From assembly GCF_000974685.2 (NCBI RefSeq), contig NZ_AP018738.1:620001-684000 (forward strand): a stretch of 64,000 bases of DNA. The letters run 5' to 3'. Made by a program: the position numbers and the translations under genes. Below, piece after piece: positions 29,847-38,846 of this stretch (within the stretch, counting starts at the first letter, position 1; each line of letters opens with the position of its first letter). This stretch comes from Ferriphaselus amnicola. Its GTDB lineage: Bacteria; Pseudomonadota; Gammaproteobacteria; Burkholderiales; Gallionellaceae. Under the pieces are notes generated by a model. That model was not told the DNA's origin, ran no database searches, and saw only the letters and a program-made list of their open reading frames with translations.

Positions 29847-31697
29847 ATGAACGACTTTGCAGGCATGGAAGAGTTGCTACAGGACTTTCTCACGGAAGCC
29901 TCCGAAATGTTGTCCGATGTGGACGGCAAACTGGTGGAGTTGGAAAAATCCCCCAGCGACCACCGCCTGCTCAATGATATTTTTCGCGGATTCCATACCA
30001 TCAAGGGAGGAGCAGGATTTCTTAATGCTACGGAGTTAGTGACTTTGTGCCACTTGACAGAGAATCTGTTTGATAAGTTGCGCAACGGTGAGCTGGATAT
30101 GAGCGCTGGCCTAATGGATGCCATCATGGCAGCAACCGGCGAGGTGCGAGGGATGTTCGATGTGTTAGGACAAAGCATTCAGCCAAAAGCAGCCCCTCCT
30201 GAGTTGATTGCAGCCCTGCAAGCGGCCCTCAATGGCGAGGACGTTGAGAGTGTTAAGGCTGTGTCCGCGAAAGCGACTTCAGTCGCCGCTACTCAGTCGG
30301 CACCTGTGCCATCTGGATTGGATTGGGACGGTTTGTTTCATGCCGTTACAGGGACCGAGCCTGAGGTTGCGAGTGGTCCCACTCCCGTCGCGGCTGAGTC
30401 AACGACTGCCCCTGCCCCTGCGATAGATGAGGCAAAACTAAAATCAAGTGCATTCGGTCGTCGCACTACAGATGTACCTGGGGGGGTGCCTACCCCAGCT
30501 GCGGCGCGTCGTGACGGCGATGCCGCAAAAGACAATACGATCCGTGTCGATACGGATCGCTTGGATCAAGTGCTTAATCTTTCCGGTGAGATTGGTCTGA
30601 CCAAGAATCGGCTCACCCATCTACGCAGTGATATTTTGCAAGGCCGCTCAGACCCTGGCACCTTGAAGGCGTTGGACGAGGCGGTCAGCCAGTTGGATAT
30701 GCTAGTGGTGAATCTGCAAAATGCAGTGATGAAAACGCGGATGCAGCCAATCGGTCGTTTGTTCAAAAAATATCCACGCTTGGCGCGCGATCTGGCGCGA
30801 CAGTTGGGTAAAGATGTCGAGCTGGTGCTGACCGGAGAGGAAACTGAAATCGACAAGACCATGATCGAAGACCTCAATGATCCGTTGGTGCACTTGATCC
30901 GTAATGCCGTCGATCATGGTGTCGAAGACACCGCGCAACGTACTGCAGTGGGTAAGCCGACGAAGAGTATGGTGAATCTTGGCGCACGCCAAGAGGGTGA
31001 TCATATTCTGATTACCATTCAGGATGACGGTAAAGGGATGCGCCCTGATGTAATTCGGGGTAAAGCTGTGGAAAAAGGCCTGATCAGCGTGGAGCAGGCC
31101 AATGGTTTGGATGATACTCAAAGCCTAGAGTTGATTTTCCTGCCGGGCTTCTCCACTAAGGATCAGATATCCAGCGTGTCTGGTCGCGGCGTGGGCATGG
31201 ATGTGGTGAAAACTAATATCCAGCGACTGAATGGTTCCATCACCATCGAATCCGAAGCGGGCAAAGGTTCCGTGTTCACCATTGCGCTACCGCTTACTTT
31301 GGCGATTTTGCCGGTGTTGCTGTTACGCCTGTGTGATCAGCCCTTTGCGGTACCGCTATCGATGGTGCGCGAAATCTTGTCCATCATGCCAGATCAAATT
31401 CAGCAAGTGGCGGGCAAGGCGACTCTAGTGGTACGCGGTGAAGTGCTACCAGTCATGTCTCTAGCTCGTTTGGTTGGCTGGGAAGACAACGGACAGCCCG
31501 AAGTCGGCGTACTGATGCAGATGGGGGGGAACAGCTTTATTCTGTCCGCAGACGGCTTTGCAGGGCACGACGATGTAGTCATCAAGTCTCTGGATACCTT
31601 CCGTCCGAAAGGTGTAGCAGGTGTTACCATGTCGAGCGAAGGGGAAATCGTGTTGATTCTGGACATCAAGGAGTTGCTGGGTTACTCCAGTATATGA
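29847..31697 (+). CDS. cheA: Chemotaxis histidine kinase CheA (first copy, CheA1)
   Basis: The central kinase of the first chemosensory set. The 616 residues contain P1 with phospho-His50 ([11 protein letters not shown]) and a long Ala/Pro/Thr-rich linker (about 130-245) in which I do not recognise a clear P2. P3 dimerisation ([18 protein letters not shown]) follows. P4 ATPase has [18 protein letters not shown] and GRGVGMD, and P5 is CheW-like. The ATG at 29847 directly follows the cheZ stop. Two G7 tracts lie inside the gene (30480-30486 and 31523-31529). It is complete, unlike the second cheA. Confidence 0.96.
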   Translation: MNDFAGMEELLQDFLTEASEMLSDVDGKLVELEKSPSDHRLLNDIFRGFHTIKGGAGFLNATELVTLCHLTENLFDKLRNGELDMSAGLMDAIMAATGEVRGMFDVLGQSIQPKAAPPELIAALQAALNGEDVESVKAVSAKATSVAATQSAPVPSGLDWDGLFHAVTGTEPEVASGPTPVAAESTTAPAPAIDEAKLKSSAFGRRTTDVPGGVPTPAAARRDGDAAKDNTIRVDTDRLDQVLNLSGEIGLTKNRLTHLRSDILQGRSDPGTLKALDEAVSQLDMLVVNLQNAVMKTRMQPIGRLFKKYPRLARDLARQLGKDVELVLTGEETEIDKTMIEDLNDPLVHLIRNAVDHGVEDTAQRTAVGKPTKSMVNLGARQEGDHILITIQDDGKGMRPDVIRGKAVEKGLISVEQANGLDDTQSLELIFLPGFSTKDQISSVSGRGVGMDVVKTNIQRLNGSITIESEAGKGSVFTIALPLTLAILPVLLLRLCDQPFAVPLSMVREILSIMPDQIQQVAGKATLVVRGEVLPVMSLARLVGWEDNGQPEVGVLMQMGGNSFILSADGFAGHDDVVIKSLDTFRPKGVAGVTMSSEGEIVLILDIKELLGYSSI

Positions 31698-31707
31698 GGT
31701 AGTCATC

Positions 31708-32904
31708 ATGGAACAGCAAAAACGCAAAAATAGTGTTGGGGTGCTGCTCGGGCTAGGTGCGGTTGCATTGTTGCTGCACTGGGGGATCGCCTCACTGGGT
31801 TTAGGGGATATGGCCGTGGTGCTCAATGCGGTCATCACACTGGCCGCAGCTTTCATCATGCTGGTTTCTGGCGGGAGTCGGAACTCGGTGGTTGAGGCCG
31901 GCCACGACAGCGTTCGAGAGAGCGCTGTCGAAAATGTGCTGATGCAGACCTATCCACAATTTGCCAACCAGTTCTCGAGTGCCAATGATGATATGAGTCA
32001 GGTTCAGGTGTTGCTGGCAGATGCGATTGGTAAGCTGATGGAGAGTTTTGGCGGGATGCAGCAATTGATTCAGAGTCAGCGAGATGCAGCCATATCGGTC
32101 ACACAGTCCCAGAGCAATCAAGTTGGCGATACAACCATGGAAAGCTTTCTGGACGACACCTCCAATACCCTTAAACAGTTGGTCGGTAGCATTATCAATA
32201 ACAGCAAGGTTGGTATGGAGTTGGTGGACAAGATGGATGCGGTCAGTCTTCAGGTGCGGGGTATTCTTAACGTGCTGGGAGAGATTGATGGTATTTCCAA
32301 ACAGACCAACTTGCTCGCACTGAACGCCGCGATTGAAGCCGCGCGTGCGGGCGAGGCTGGACGAGGCTTCGCTGTCGTGGCCGATGAGGTGCGCAAACTA
32401 TCTGGGCGGGCAGGACATTTTAGCCAGCAGATTCGAGCCAATGTGAATCAAGTGCATGATGCGATCGCGGATGCCGAGCACGCCATTACGCTGATGGCGA
32501 CCTTAGATATGGATTTCGCCGTCAAGTCCAAGAACCAACTAGAGCTGACTCTGGGCAATGTTCAGAAAATGAATGCAGGGATGGCACACGTAATCGAGCA
32601 GCAACAAACCATCTCACGAGAGGTTGATGTAGTGGTCGGGCGCGCAGTCACTTCGTTGCAGTTCCAGGATATGGTTAATCAGTTATTGCAACACTCACGT
32701 GATCGCGTCGATACGATGCAAGAGGCATGGATTAAATTGGGCAGTTGGGCACGTGAGTCAAGCCGAGGAGAGGTTCCTTCTCGTCAGCAGACTGAACAGA
32801 TGAAAAGCGAGATCGATGATCTGCTTTCCAAGCACAGTCGTACTATCATCAGCAAATCGGTGAACCAGCAAAAGATGGACACCGGCGATATTGAGTTGTT
32901 TTGA
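31708..32904 (+). CDS. Short chemoreceptor-like protein without periplasmic domain
   Basis: A 398-residue MCP-type protein with two adjacent N-terminal hydrophobic helices (about 10-28 and 35-54) and only a few residues between them, so it has no external sensor. A short signalling domain has [34 protein letters not shown] at the tip, but the flanking methylation helices are short. It likely senses something in the cytoplasm or at the membrane, or scaffolds an array. It follows cheA1 by 10 bases. The tail ends in DTGDIELF, not a typical xWxxF tag. Confidence 0.88.
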   Translation: MEQQKRKNSVGVLLGLGAVALLLHWGIASLGLGDMAVVLNAVITLAAAFIMLVSGGSRNSVVEAGHDSVRESAVENVLMQTYPQFANQFSSANDDMSQVQVLLADAIGKLMESFGGMQQLIQSQRDAAISVTQSQSNQVGDTTMESFLDDTSNTLKQLVGSIINNSKVGMELVDKMDAVSLQVRGILNVLGEIDGISKQTNLLALNAAIEAARAGEAGRGFAVVADEVRKLSGRAGHFSQQIRANVNQVHDAIADAEHAITLMATLDMDFAVKSKNQLELTLGNVQKMNAGMAHVIEQQQTISREVDVVVGRAVTSLQFQDMVNQLLQHSRDRVDTMQEAWIKLGSWARESSRGEVPSRQQTEQMKSEIDDLLSKHSRTIISKSVNQQKMDTGDIELF

Positions 32905-32926
32905 TTTATTTTAGTGGGAGATAGCC

Positions 32927-33292
32927 ATGGCAAAGACGGTACTAAGTGTTGATGACTCCAGCTCCATTCGCCAGATGGTGGCGTTCACCCTGAAAAGTGC
33001 GGGGTATGACGTGATCGAAGCTGCGGATGGGCAGGATGGTTTGAATAAGGCGAAGATGAAGACAGTGGATCTTGTGCTGACTGACCAGAACATGCCGATC
33101 ATGGATGGGTTGACACTGATCCGCACTCTGCGCTCGATGCCGAACTATCGCACCGTGCCGATTTTGATGCTGACCACTGAGTCCAGTGATGCAATGAAGA
33201 TGCAAGGTAAAGCGGCTGGAGCAACGGGTTGGTTGGTCAAACCTTTCGACCCATCAAAACTACTAGAAGTGGTGAAGAAAGTGATCGGCTGA
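32927..33292 (+). CDS. cheY: CheY-like response regulator (second copy)
   Basis: A 121-residue receiver with acidic pocket (VLSVDDSSSIRQM) and phospho-Asp in LVLTDQNMPIMDG, followed by LTTES and LVKPFDP. This is the type that often sits with CheA-CheW-CheR-CheD-CheB in betaproteobacteria. It is less like E. coli CheY than the first copy and may compete for phosphate or act on another target. It opens the second chemosensory set. Confidence 0.95.
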   Translation: MAKTVLSVDDSSSIRQMVAFTLKSAGYDVIEAADGQDGLNKAKMKTVDLVLTDQNMPIMDGLTLIRTLRSMPNYRTVPILMLTTESSDAMKMQGKAAGATGWLVKPFDPSKLLEVVKKVIG

Positions 33293-33486
33293 CCATCGCG
33301 GCATCGAGATGATAGCCATGAGTTTCGGAACTGCGATTGATGCTCATGCCACGGGCAACGAGGGGGGCGCCGATGGGCGGCTGATTGTGCTTCGGTGTTT
33401 CTTTCAAGGCATCCCGATTCGCCATCTCCGAAATCATGAAGATGAAGAGGAAAGCTTCCTTACTTAATTCTTATTGAAGAGCTGCC
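33293..33486 (+). other. Gap between second cheY and second cheA
   Basis: This 194-base gap has one small open frame on the plus strand (33309-33467, 52 codons, start ATG with GAG nearby). The translation (MIAMSFGTAIDAHATGNEGG and onwards) matches nothing I know. Base content looks non-coding and the frame includes a G6 run. It could be a remnant of a small gene (STAS genes are common at this place in related clusters), but nothing in it confirms that. Confidence 0.3.
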
Positions 33487-35217
33487 ATGAGCCTTGATCT
33501 AAGCCAGTTTTACCAAGTCTTCTTCGAAGAGACTGCCGAGCATCTGGCGGCGATGGAGTCGCTGTTGCTTGAGTTGGATGTGAGCGATCCGTCCATGGAT
33601 GACCTCAATGCGGTCTTTCGCGCGGCACACTCAATCAAGGGAGGTAGCGGAACCTTCGGTTTTACCGATATGACCGAAGTCACCCATGTTCTGGAAACAT
33701 TGTTGGATCGGCTGCGTAAGCAGGAGATGACGTTGACCGACGAGATGGTCAATGCTTTTTTGCGGGCTGGGGATGTGCTCTCCATGCAGCTTGCCGCACA
33801 TCGTGGTGAAAATGAGGTGGATGCCGACGAAGTTCAGGCCGTGTGCGCTGAGCTGAACGCGCTGGCGGCCGGAGCGAAAGCTCCACCAACTGCTGTAGCA
33901 GCCGAGCCAGCCCCCAGTAGCGGCGAAGACTACGGATTTTTCGATGTAGAACCGACTACGCCAACTGCAGATCAAGGTTATGGCTTCTTTGATGCGGAGC
34001 CTGCACCTGCCGATCTGGGTTATGGTTTTTTCGATGACCTCCCTGAGGTAGCTATAGCAGATCCGGGCTACGGATTTTTCGATGATTTACCCACTCCAGA
34101 AGTCAATGTGGTCGCGCAAGGTGAGAGTTTCGGTATTTTCGAAGATGCCCCAGGCGTGGTGGCAGAAGTTGAGAATAGTCGTGGCTACGGTTTCTTTCGC
34201 GAGACACCCGCGCAGCGCTCGGCTCGAGAGAATAAACAGGGCTATGGTGTCTATGAAGAGCACGAAGACGCCTTGGTCGCTAAAGCTCAAGCGCAGGCAG
34301 TGGCTCAATCCCAAACCTCCAGCGAAGGTCGGCGCTCGATCGACACACCTCATCCGGTTGAAGGTGCTCGAGCAGGGAAACGAGCTACCGATAAAGTGGT
34401 GGCGGCCCAAAGTGACACGTCGATACGCGTCAGTGTGGAAAAAGTAGATCAACTTATCAATCTGATGGGTGAGTTGGTGATCACCCAAGCGATGTTGACG
34501 CAGGCTGCAACTGCCGCCGAGGGCGTGGTGTTGGAGCGCTTGGAGCAGAGCTTGCGCCAGCTCGAACGCAATACACGGGATCTGCAAGAAGCCGTGATGT
34601 CTATTCGCATGTTGCCGATCTCCTTTGTGTTCAGTCGCTTCCCGCGCGTAGTGCGCGATCTGGCTGGCAAACTTAGCAAGCAGATCGAACTCAAGACCTT
34701 GGGTGAAAGCACTGAGCTAGACAAAGGTCTGATCGAAAAGATCGCCGATCCGCTGACCCACTTGATCCGCAACAGTCTGGATCATGGCATCGAGATCCCG
34801 GAAAAACGCATTGCCGCAGGCAAGAATCCCAAAGGTACGGTCACACTGAATGCTTTCCATCAAGGTGGCAGCATCGTTATCGAAGTGTCGGATGATGGCG
34901 GTGGACTGAATCGCGCCCGAATATTAAGTAAAGCCAGAGAGCGCGGTTTTCAAGTGAGTGACGATATGCCGGACGCGGATGTGTGGATGCTTATCTTCGA
35001 GGCTGGATTTTCTACCGCCGAGGTGGTGACAGATGTATCTGGGCGCGGTGTAGGTATGGATGTGGTGAAGCGCAATATCGCCGAACTGGGCGGGCGTATC
35101 GAGTTGGATTCCCACGAAGGACTTGGAACGCGAACTACCATCCGCCTACCACTGACGCTGGCGATTTTGGATGGTCTTCCGTATCTATTGGCGGAGAAGT
35201 CTATATCGCACCGCTGA
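33487..35217 (+). CDS. cheA: Chemotaxis histidine kinase CheA (second copy, CheA2), truncated by frameshift, with YGFF-repeat linker
   Basis: A CheA with P1 (phospho-His48 in AAHSIKGGSGTFGF), a linker, P3 (VEKVDQLINLMGELVITQAM) and P4 (HLIRNSLDHGIE, SDDGGGL, GRGVGMD). The linker between P1 and P3 carries seven copies of a [G/D]YGFF[D/E]xxP-like motif, beginning at residues 148, 164, 178, 194, 214, 233 and 252, and no evident P2 domain. After TLAILDGL (residue 564) the frame is lost and 12 foreign residues end the protein at 35217. The CheW-like P5 resumes in another frame from 35178. One base appears to be missing at 35176-35178. With it restored the protein would have about 701 residues. It may be a sequencing error or a true inactivating mutation. 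Confidence 0.9.
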   Translation: MSLDLSQFYQVFFEETAEHLAAMESLLLELDVSDPSMDDLNAVFRAAHSIKGGSGTFGFTDMTEVTHVLETLLDRLRKQEMTLTDEMVNAFLRAGDVLSMQLAAHRGENEVDADEVQAVCAELNALAAGAKAPPTAVAAEPAPSSGEDYGFFDVEPTTPTADQGYGFFDAEPAPADLGYGFFDDLPEVAIADPGYGFFDDLPTPEVNVVAQGESFGIFEDAPGVVAEVENSRGYGFFRETPAQRSARENKQGYGVYEEHEDALVAKAQAQAVAQSQTSSEGRRSIDTPHPVEGARAGKRATDKVVAAQSDTSIRVSVEKVDQLINLMGELVITQAMLTQAATAAEGVVLERLEQSLRQLERNTRDLQEAVMSIRMLPISFVFSRFPRVVRDLAGKLSKQIELKTLGESTELDKGLIEKIADPLTHLIRNSLDHGIEIPEKRIAAGKNPKGTVTLNAFHQGGSIVIEVSDDGGGLNRARILSKARERGFQVSDDMPDADVWMLIFEAGFSTAEVVTDVSGRGVGMDVVKRNIAELGGRIELDSHEGLGTRTTIRLPLTLAILDGLPYLLAEKSISHR

Positions 35218-35591
35218 ATTCGATCATTGAATCGTTGCAAGTCAGCGAAGCTGATCTTAAGACGGTTGGTCGTGATGGGCGCTTACTCAAGGTGCGCGGC
35301 GAATATTTGCCGCTGTTGCCTCTGCATGAGGTGTTCAATATTTCGCCGAAAGCGACCTCCTTGGAGCAAGGTATCGTCATCATCGTTGAGAACCAAGGTC
35401 GCAAAACGGCACTGTTCGTAGATGAGTTGCTCGGCCAACAACAAGTGGTTATCAAGAGTCTGGAATCCAATTTCCGCAGGGTACACGGTATTTCCGGCGC
35501 CACCATCATGGGCGATGGGCGAGTGGCGCTGATTCTCGATGTGAATGCGCTGGGCGCTTTGGTCGCGCAGCATCAGACAATGGCAGGATAG
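35178..35591 (+). pseudogene. cheA: Out-of-frame C-terminal (CheW-like, P5) part of CheA2
   Basis: The continuation of the second CheA in a different reading frame: SVSIGGEVYIAPLNSIIESL through [18 protein letters not shown], 137 residues up to the stop at 35591. It has the usual P5 motifs ([43 protein letters not shown]). There is no good independent start or ribosome site, so it would be expressed only through frameshifting or if the upstream deletion is an error. cheW begins nine bases later. Confidence 0.85.
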
Positions 35592-35599
35592 GAGGAGCT

Positions 35600-36091
35600 A
35601 TGGCGACGCAACAGGAAGTAAGCTTGAATAGTCACGCGATCGGGCGGGAGTTTCTGACCTTTACCTTGGGTAAAGAGGAGTATGGCATCGACATCCTCAA
35701 GGTGCAGGAGATACGTGGCTACGATGCGGTGACTCCGATTGCGAACACCCCCGCATTCATCAAAGGGGTCATCAACCTACGCGGCACCATCGTGCCTATC
35801 GTCGATTTACGCATCAAATTCGGCTTGGGTACTGTCGAATATGACCAGTTCACCGTGGTCATCATACTTAACATCGGCACTCGCGTAGTCGGCGTGGTGG
35901 TGGATGGTGTATCAGATGTGCTGACACTTTCGGTGGAGCAGATTAAACCCGCGCCTGAACTATCAGCGACGATTGATACCGGCTACATCATGGGATTGGG
36001 GACCGTAAGTGAGCGGATGCTGATCCTCGTAGAGATCGAACGGCTGATGGTTAGCTCCGAGATGGCGTTGACTGACGAAGTCGTTGCTTGA
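35600..36091 (+). CDS. cheW: Chemotaxis coupling protein CheW
   Basis: The adaptor that links receptors to CheA. A 163-residue CheW with conserved [26 protein letters not shown] and [20 protein letters not shown]. It is the only separate cheW in the window and stands directly after the broken cheA2. Ribosome site GGAGGAG lies seven bases before the ATG. Confidence 0.96.
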   Translation: MATQQEVSLNSHAIGREFLTFTLGKEEYGIDILKVQEIRGYDAVTPIANTPAFIKGVINLRGTIVPIVDLRIKFGLGTVEYDQFTVVIILNIGTRVVGVVVDGVSDVLTLSVEQIKPAPELSATIDTGYIMGLGTVSERMLILVEIERLMVSSEMALTDEVVA

Positions 36092-36109
36092 CAGAAAGGT
36101 GAGAAAAAA

Positions 36110-38809
36110 ATGAACAATATTCGTGTGAATACCCGATTCATCCTGTTGCTGTCTGTCTTTACCGTCAGTTTCTTAGCTGCAGGCTGGGTTGCGATGAGTA
36201 CCCTTAATCTGGTCAAGGTGGGTGGCTCAATTTATAGCAATATCGTTTTGCAAAAAGACTTGGTCGCGGACATTCTTCCTCCTCCCGAGTATTTGATCGA
36301 AGCGAAGCTTAATGCGCTGGAGTTGGCGCGTGCCGAGCCCAGAGATATTCCTGCGTTGATCGCAAAGAGCAAGCAGCTCCGAGAGGAGTACGAAAGCCGC
36401 CATCGTTTTTGGGCGGAGAATCTGACCGATGGCGCGATTAAGGAGTTGATGCTGGTCAGCTCCTATCAGCCGGGTAGGGAGTTTCTGGACTTGCGTGATC
36501 AACAGCTTATTCCAGCCCTATTGCGGGGTGATAAGCAGGCAGCAGCAAATTTGTTACCGGTGATGGAGCAAAAGTATCTTGCTCATCGTCAAGCGATTGA
36601 TGCGCTGGTTGTCAAAGCCAACGAAAAGACGAGTCTGGATGAGCGGGATACAGCAGTTGTGATTCAGAGCAGAACGTTGTGGCTGTTAGGGCTTATGCTT
36701 TCCAGTGGTGCTATTGCATTGGTGTTTGGGCTGTGGATCGCTCGAAGTTTACTCAAGCAGCTTGGTGGGGAGCCGGGGGCTGCCGTTGAGGTTGCGCGCC
36801 GCATTGCAGATGATGATCTTACTGTGAATGTTGAGGTTGCTCAGGGTGACTCAAGCAGCATGATGGCGGCACTGAAAGCTATGCAGGATAAACTGTGGGA
36901 GCGCAAGGAGTCTGATCAGCAGACCGCTCGTGAGATGCTGCGACTCAAATGTGCGCTGGATAATGTGAGCATGTGTGTTCGCGTGGCAGACAACGATGGC
37001 AAGGTTATCTACATCAATAACGCCTTGCGCGACACTTTGTACAAATACGAAAAAGCCTTCCAACAAGAAAATCCTGCTTTTGCTGCAGATAAGGTCGTGG
37101 GGGGGAGTATAGGTATATTTTACGCAGATCCCCAGTCGGCCATTGAACGCTTGCGCCGCTTGAGTTCTACGACCCATGCACGATTACAATTGGGGGGGCG
37201 TCAGTATGATGTGATCACCACGCCGGTGATTTCATCCGATGGTGAGCGACTGGGCACAGTGGGCCAGTGGATCGACCTGACGGATCAGATTCGCGCCGAG
37301 GAAGAGGTGGGTGAAATCGTACAAGCGGCAGCTTCAGGCGATTTCACGGGTCGTCTTTCGGTCAATGGAAAGTCTGGATTTTTCTTGCAGTTGGCTCAGT
37401 CCATGAACTCCCTGATGGAGACTAACTTCGTCGGCTTGAACGAAGTGGTGCGCGTATTGGCGGCGCTTGCCAAGGGCGATCTGACGGAAAGCATGAGTGG
37501 GAACTACCAAGGCATCTTTGCGCAGTTGAAGGATGACTCCAATGCGACGGTCGCTCAATTGACCGAGACGATCAGTCGCATCAAAGAGGCGGCGGGGGCA
37601 ATCAACACTGCATCCAAAGAGATCGCAACAGGGAATACTGATTTATCACAACGTACTGAAGAGCAGGCATCTAGTTTGGAAGAAACGGCTTCTAGTATGG
37701 AAGAGCTGACTTCGACGGTGAAGCAGAATGCTGATAATGCGCGTCAAGCCAATCAGCTGGCGGCTGGTGCTTCTGAAGTTGCGGTGCGTGGCGGAGAGGT
37801 GGTAGGTAAAGTTGTCCATACCATGAGTTCGATCAGCGAAAGCTCGAAGAAGATCGTGGACATCATCTCGGTGATCGACGGCATCGCGTTTCAGACCAAC
37901 ATTCTGGCACTGAATGCGGCAGTGGAAGCGGCTCGTGCGGGTGAGCAAGGCCGTGGTTTTGCGGTGGTGGCGAGCGAAGTGCGCAATTTGGCTCAGCGCT
38001 CGGCCGCAGCAGCGAAAGAGATCAAGGGGCTAATCGGTGACTCAGTGGACAAAGTCAAAGTAGGTACCGAGTTGGTGGATCAGGCGGGCAAGACCATGGA
38101 AGAAGTCGTCACCGCTGTGAAGCGTGTGACCGACATCATGGCTGAGATCAGTGCCGCTTCGGTTGAGCAAAGCACCGGTATCGAGCAAGTCAATCAGGCC
38201 ATCAGTCAGATGGATGACGTGACGCAGCAGAATGCGGCACTGGTCGAGCAAGCAGCGGCCGCTGCCGAATCCATGGAAGAGCAAGCGCAGCAGTTGGCGG
38301 CCATGATGGAAAGTTTTCGATTACATAGCGGCTCCCAAGCTAGGGGCTTGGCAGTTGTGTCGAAATCATCCCCATCGGCTGACAAGTTCTCATTCAATGA
38401 TGCGGTGAACGCTCATATCAAATGGAAGTCGCGTCTGATTGACTATATACGGGGACAAAGTAAGGAACAGTTGGAGGTGGCTAAAGTCTCTTGCGATGAC
38501 AAGTGTGACTTGGGTAAGTGGCTGTACGGCCCGGCCAAATCCCATGCCAATTTGTCAGAGTATGGTGATTTGAAAGCATCCCATGCCGAGTTCCATCGCT
38601 GTGTCGGTGGCATCGTACAGTGCGTGCATGACCATCAACAGGAAGAAGCGATGAGTCGATTGGGCGGTGAGTTCTTCCAGCTTTCCAATCAGACGGTTAA
38701 AGCTATCAAATCATTACAATCTAGGGTCACTACAGGTGCATCGACAGAAATTGTGACGAAGCCGCGTAGTAATCAAGGCGCTCAGGTAGAAGACTGGGAA
38801 GAGTTTTAA
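36110..38809 (+). CDS. Large chemoreceptor with PAS-like module, C-terminal CZB domain and CheR-docking tail
   Basis: An 899-residue chemoreceptor. TM1 (about 10-30) and TM2 (about 190-212) flank a helical periplasmic sensor. HAMP follows, then a PAS-like cytoplasmic module (about 290-390: [22 protein letters not shown]) and a second HAMP-like region. The signalling domain (about 490-745) has the [22 protein letters not shown]-type tip. After it comes a CZB zinc-binding domain with His769, Cys799 ([10 protein letters not shown]), His825 and His829. It ends in EDWEEF, an xWxxF pentapeptide for CheR/CheB tethering. CZB domains sense zinc or hypochlorite in other receptors. Part of the signalling region is nearly identical in DNA to the next gene. 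Confidence 0.92.
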   Translation: MNNIRVNTRFILLLSVFTVSFLAAGWVAMSTLNLVKVGGSIYSNIVLQKDLVADILPPPEYLIEAKLNALELARAEPRDIPALIAKSKQLREEYESRHRFWAENLTDGAIKELMLVSSYQPGREFLDLRDQQLIPALLRGDKQAAANLLPVMEQKYLAHRQAIDALVVKANEKTSLDERDTAVVIQSRTLWLLGLMLSSGAIALVFGLWIARSLLKQLGGEPGAAVEVARRIADDDLTVNVEVAQGDSSSMMAALKAMQDKLWERKESDQQTAREMLRLKCALDNVSMCVRVADNDGKVIYINNALRDTLYKYEKAFQQENPAFAADKVVGGSIGIFYADPQSAIERLRRLSSTTHARLQLGGRQYDVITTPVISSDGERLGTVGQWIDLTDQIRAEEEVGEIVQAAASGDFTGRLSVNGKSGFFLQLAQSMNSLMETNFVGLNEVVRVLAALAKGDLTESMSGNYQGIFAQLKDDSNATVAQLTETISRIKEAAGAINTASKEIATGNTDLSQRTEEQASSLEETASSMEELTSTVKQNADNARQANQLAAGASEVAVRGGEVVGKVVHTMSSISESSKKIVDIISVIDGIAFQTNILALNAAVEAARAGEQGRGFAVVASEVRNLAQRSAAAAKEIKGLIGDSVDKVKVGTELVDQAGKTMEEVVTAVKRVTDIMAEISAASVEQSTGIEQVNQAISQMDDVTQQNAALVEQAAAAAESMEEQAQQLAAMMESFRLHSGSQARGLAVVSKSSPSADKFSFNDAVNAHIKWKSRLIDYIRGQSKEQLEVAKVSCDDKCDLGKWLYGPAKSHANLSEYGDLKASHAEFHRCVGGIVQCVHDHQQEEAMSRLGGEFFQLSNQTVKAIKSLQSRVTTGASTEIVTKPRSNQGAQVEDWEEF

Positions 38810-38846
38810 TAATAGACGGATGAATTAAGCTCTGAGGAGAGTGAAG

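Noticed and set aside
33928-34263. Tandem DNA repeat or CRISPR-like array in cheA2
   Set aside because: The repetition is at protein level (YGFF motif); DNA units vary in length and codon use, and the frame is coding.
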